A stretch of 6,597 nucleotides of DNA from Candidatus Omnitrophota bacterium (GTDB lineage Bacteria > Omnitrophota > Gorgyraeia > Zapsychrales > JANLHA01): contig JANLHA010000109.1 of the NCBI GenBank assembly GCA_024653845.1, positions 1 through 6,597 on the forward strand, written 5' to 3'. A model generated the notes under the pieces. It did not search any database and was not told where the DNA came from. It saw only the letters and a program-made list of their open reading frames with translations. How positions within the stretch are numbered: position 1 is the stretch's first letter; every line of letters begins with the position of its first letter. Of this stretch, positions 5,523-6,597 are shown piece after piece. Both the position numbers and the translations under genes were made by a program.

Positions 5523-6597
5523 ATGAAAATTCATGAGTTTCAAGCCAGAGAGTTGTTCAAGAGTGTGGGAATTCCTGTTTCTTCAGGAGAAGTGGTCAAC
5601 AGCGTGGAAGAAGCCCAGGCGGTTGCACAAAAGTTGGGGTATCCGGTGGTGCTGAAGGCCCAGGTTCTCTCCGGAGGACGAGGTAAGGCGGGTGGGGTCA
5701 AATTTGTCAAAGCGCCGGCGGATTTACCCACAACTTTTGACAATGTTCGTCGAGTGGTGATTCAGGGTTATCCGGTTGAAAGGATTTTTGTTGCCCAGGC
5801 AGTTGAGATTCGCAAAGAATTTTATTTTGCAATCACCATTGATCCCCTTAAGGCCGATGTGGTTTTGATTGCCAGCGCGGAAGGCGGGGTGGACATTGAA
5901 CAAACCGCTAAAGAAAAACCAGAGGCGATTCATAAATTTTATTTTCATGGAGAAAAATTTTTAGATCTGGCCCGGTGGAACGGATTTGTTAGGCAAGTTT
6001 TTGTAGAGAGTTCATGGCAAATCCAGGCTACAGAGATGGCGCAGAAATTATTGAAACTGTTTTATCAATACGATTGTTCTCTCGCGGAAATCAATCCGTT
6101 GATTGTCGATGATAAAGGAAACCTTCTGGCCATTGATGCTAAGGTCAACTTTGATGACAATGGATTGTTTCGTCATCCTGAGCTGGAAAAATTGCGGGAT
6201 TTGAAATACGAAGATGCGGACGAGCTTGAAGCCAAGGCTTCGAATCTGAGTTTTGTTAAGCTCGAGGGGAGTGTAGGATGCATTGTCAATGGCGCAGGCC
6301 TTGCCATGGCGACAATGGATGTCATCAAGCTTCTCGGCGGACAGCCAGCTAATTTTTTGGACGTGGGAGGAAGTTCCAACCCCCAAAAAGTTTTAGACGC
6401 GATTCGTATCATTTTAAGAAATCCGAAAGTCAAAGTGATTTTGATCAACATTTTTGGTGGGATCACCCGTTGCGATGATATCGCGCAAGGGATTTTGGAA
6501 GCGCGCAAGAAGCTTAATCTTCCCGTGCCGCTGGTCGTGCGATTGGTTGGAACCAATGAAGAGAAAGCCAAGGCCATTTTGGCAGAACACGGCATTC
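5523..6597 (+). CDS. sucC: Succinyl-CoA synthetase (ADP-forming) beta subunit, 3' end cut off by window
   Basis: SucC is the ATP-grasp beta subunit of succinyl-CoA synthetase, the TCA-cycle enzyme interconverting succinyl-CoA and succinate with formation of ATP or GTP in the cytoplasm. The frame is open from ATG 5523 to the window edge, about 358 codons; E. coli SucC has 388 residues, so roughly 25-35 are missing. The N-terminus MKIHEFQARELF is the family start. The nucleotide loop is KAQVLSGGRGKAGGV (45-59), where E. coli has VHAGGRGKAGG. Mg2+ ligands are in LAEINPL (E189, N191) and AIDAK (D205). The CoA-ligase domain has GCIVNGAGLAMATMD (252-266), FLDVGGSSN (278-286) in place of the common FLDVGGGAT, and NIFGGITRCDDIA (309-321). 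sucD, encoding the alpha subunit with the phosphohistidine, would be expected next, beyond the edge. Nucleotide preference cannot be fixed from sequence. Confidence 0.96.
   Translation, partial: MKIHEFQARELFKSVGIPVSSGEVVNSVEEAQAVAQKLGYPVVLKAQVLSGGRGKAGGVKFVKAPADLPTTFDNVRRVVIQGYPVERIFVAQAVEIRKEFYFAITIDPLKADVVLIASAEGGVDIEQTAKEKPEAIHKFYFHGEKFLDLARWNGFVRQVFVESSWQIQATEMAQKLLKLFYQYDCSLAEINPLIVDDKGNLLAIDAKVNFDDNGLFRHPELEKLRDLKYEDADELEAKASNLSFVKLEGSVGCIVNGAGLAMATMDVIKLLGGQPANFLDVGGSSNPQKVLDAIRIILRNPKVKVILINIFGGITRCDDIAQGILEARKKLNLPVPLVVRLVGTNEEKAKAILAEHGI

Noticed and set aside
6173..6595. A long minus-strand frame opposite sucC
   Set aside because: It is the antisense of a clearly recognisable SucC, and its product is serine/leucine-rich noise.
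1..6597. CRISPR array, insertion sequence, toxin-antitoxin or defence system
   Set aside because: There are no regularly spaced repeats, no terminal inverted repeats with a transposase, and every sizeable real reading frame is accounted for by housekeeping or envelope families.

Overview
The window reads as ordinary bacterial chromosome. It is densely coded, with short gaps, a slight A+T lean, several non-ATG start candidates and no transposase, integrase, CRISPR array or phage gene. A probable lipoprotein, a DUF502 membrane protein and bacterial-type CorA and SucC point to a free-living bacterium, probably with an outer membrane. Tandem PG_binding_1 lipoproteins and multi-spanning spermidine-synthase-like proteins recall uncultured lineages such as Omnitrophota. 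That placement is an impression from protein style only and is weak.

Layout: (1) 28-798 (+), a membrane-anchored SGNH/GDSL hydrolase, probably coupled to a gene lying off the left edge. (2) 816-1736 (-), a CorA-family divalent metal transporter facing the hydrolase tail to tail, with SMN in place of the signature GMN. (3) 1737-2010, a divergent intergenic region with candidate promoters for both directions, an imperfect inverted repeat, and a terminator-like hairpin with a T tract just before the next gene. (4) 2011-5411 (+), a tight three-gene cluster: DUF502 inner-membrane protein, a small probable lipoprotein with two peptidoglycan-binding domains, and a 732-residue polytopic membrane protein fused to a spermidine-synthase-like methyltransferase fold. 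(5) 5412-5522, an intergenic region with a perfect TATAAT -10 box. (6) 5523 to the right edge (+), the first ~358 codons of sucC, the beta subunit of ADP-forming succinyl-CoA synthetase; its C-terminal end is outside the window.

The three-gene cluster is the least understood part. Gene spacings of 2 and 24 nt suggest one transcript, and all three products are predicted to sit in or at the envelope, but no function for the set can be read from the sequence. corA and sucC are housekeeping genes. I see no clear evidence of a wholly new system. The points most worth checking are the possible attenuator before the DUF502 operon, the altered CorA signature and the undefined chemistry of the fused methyltransferase-like protein.
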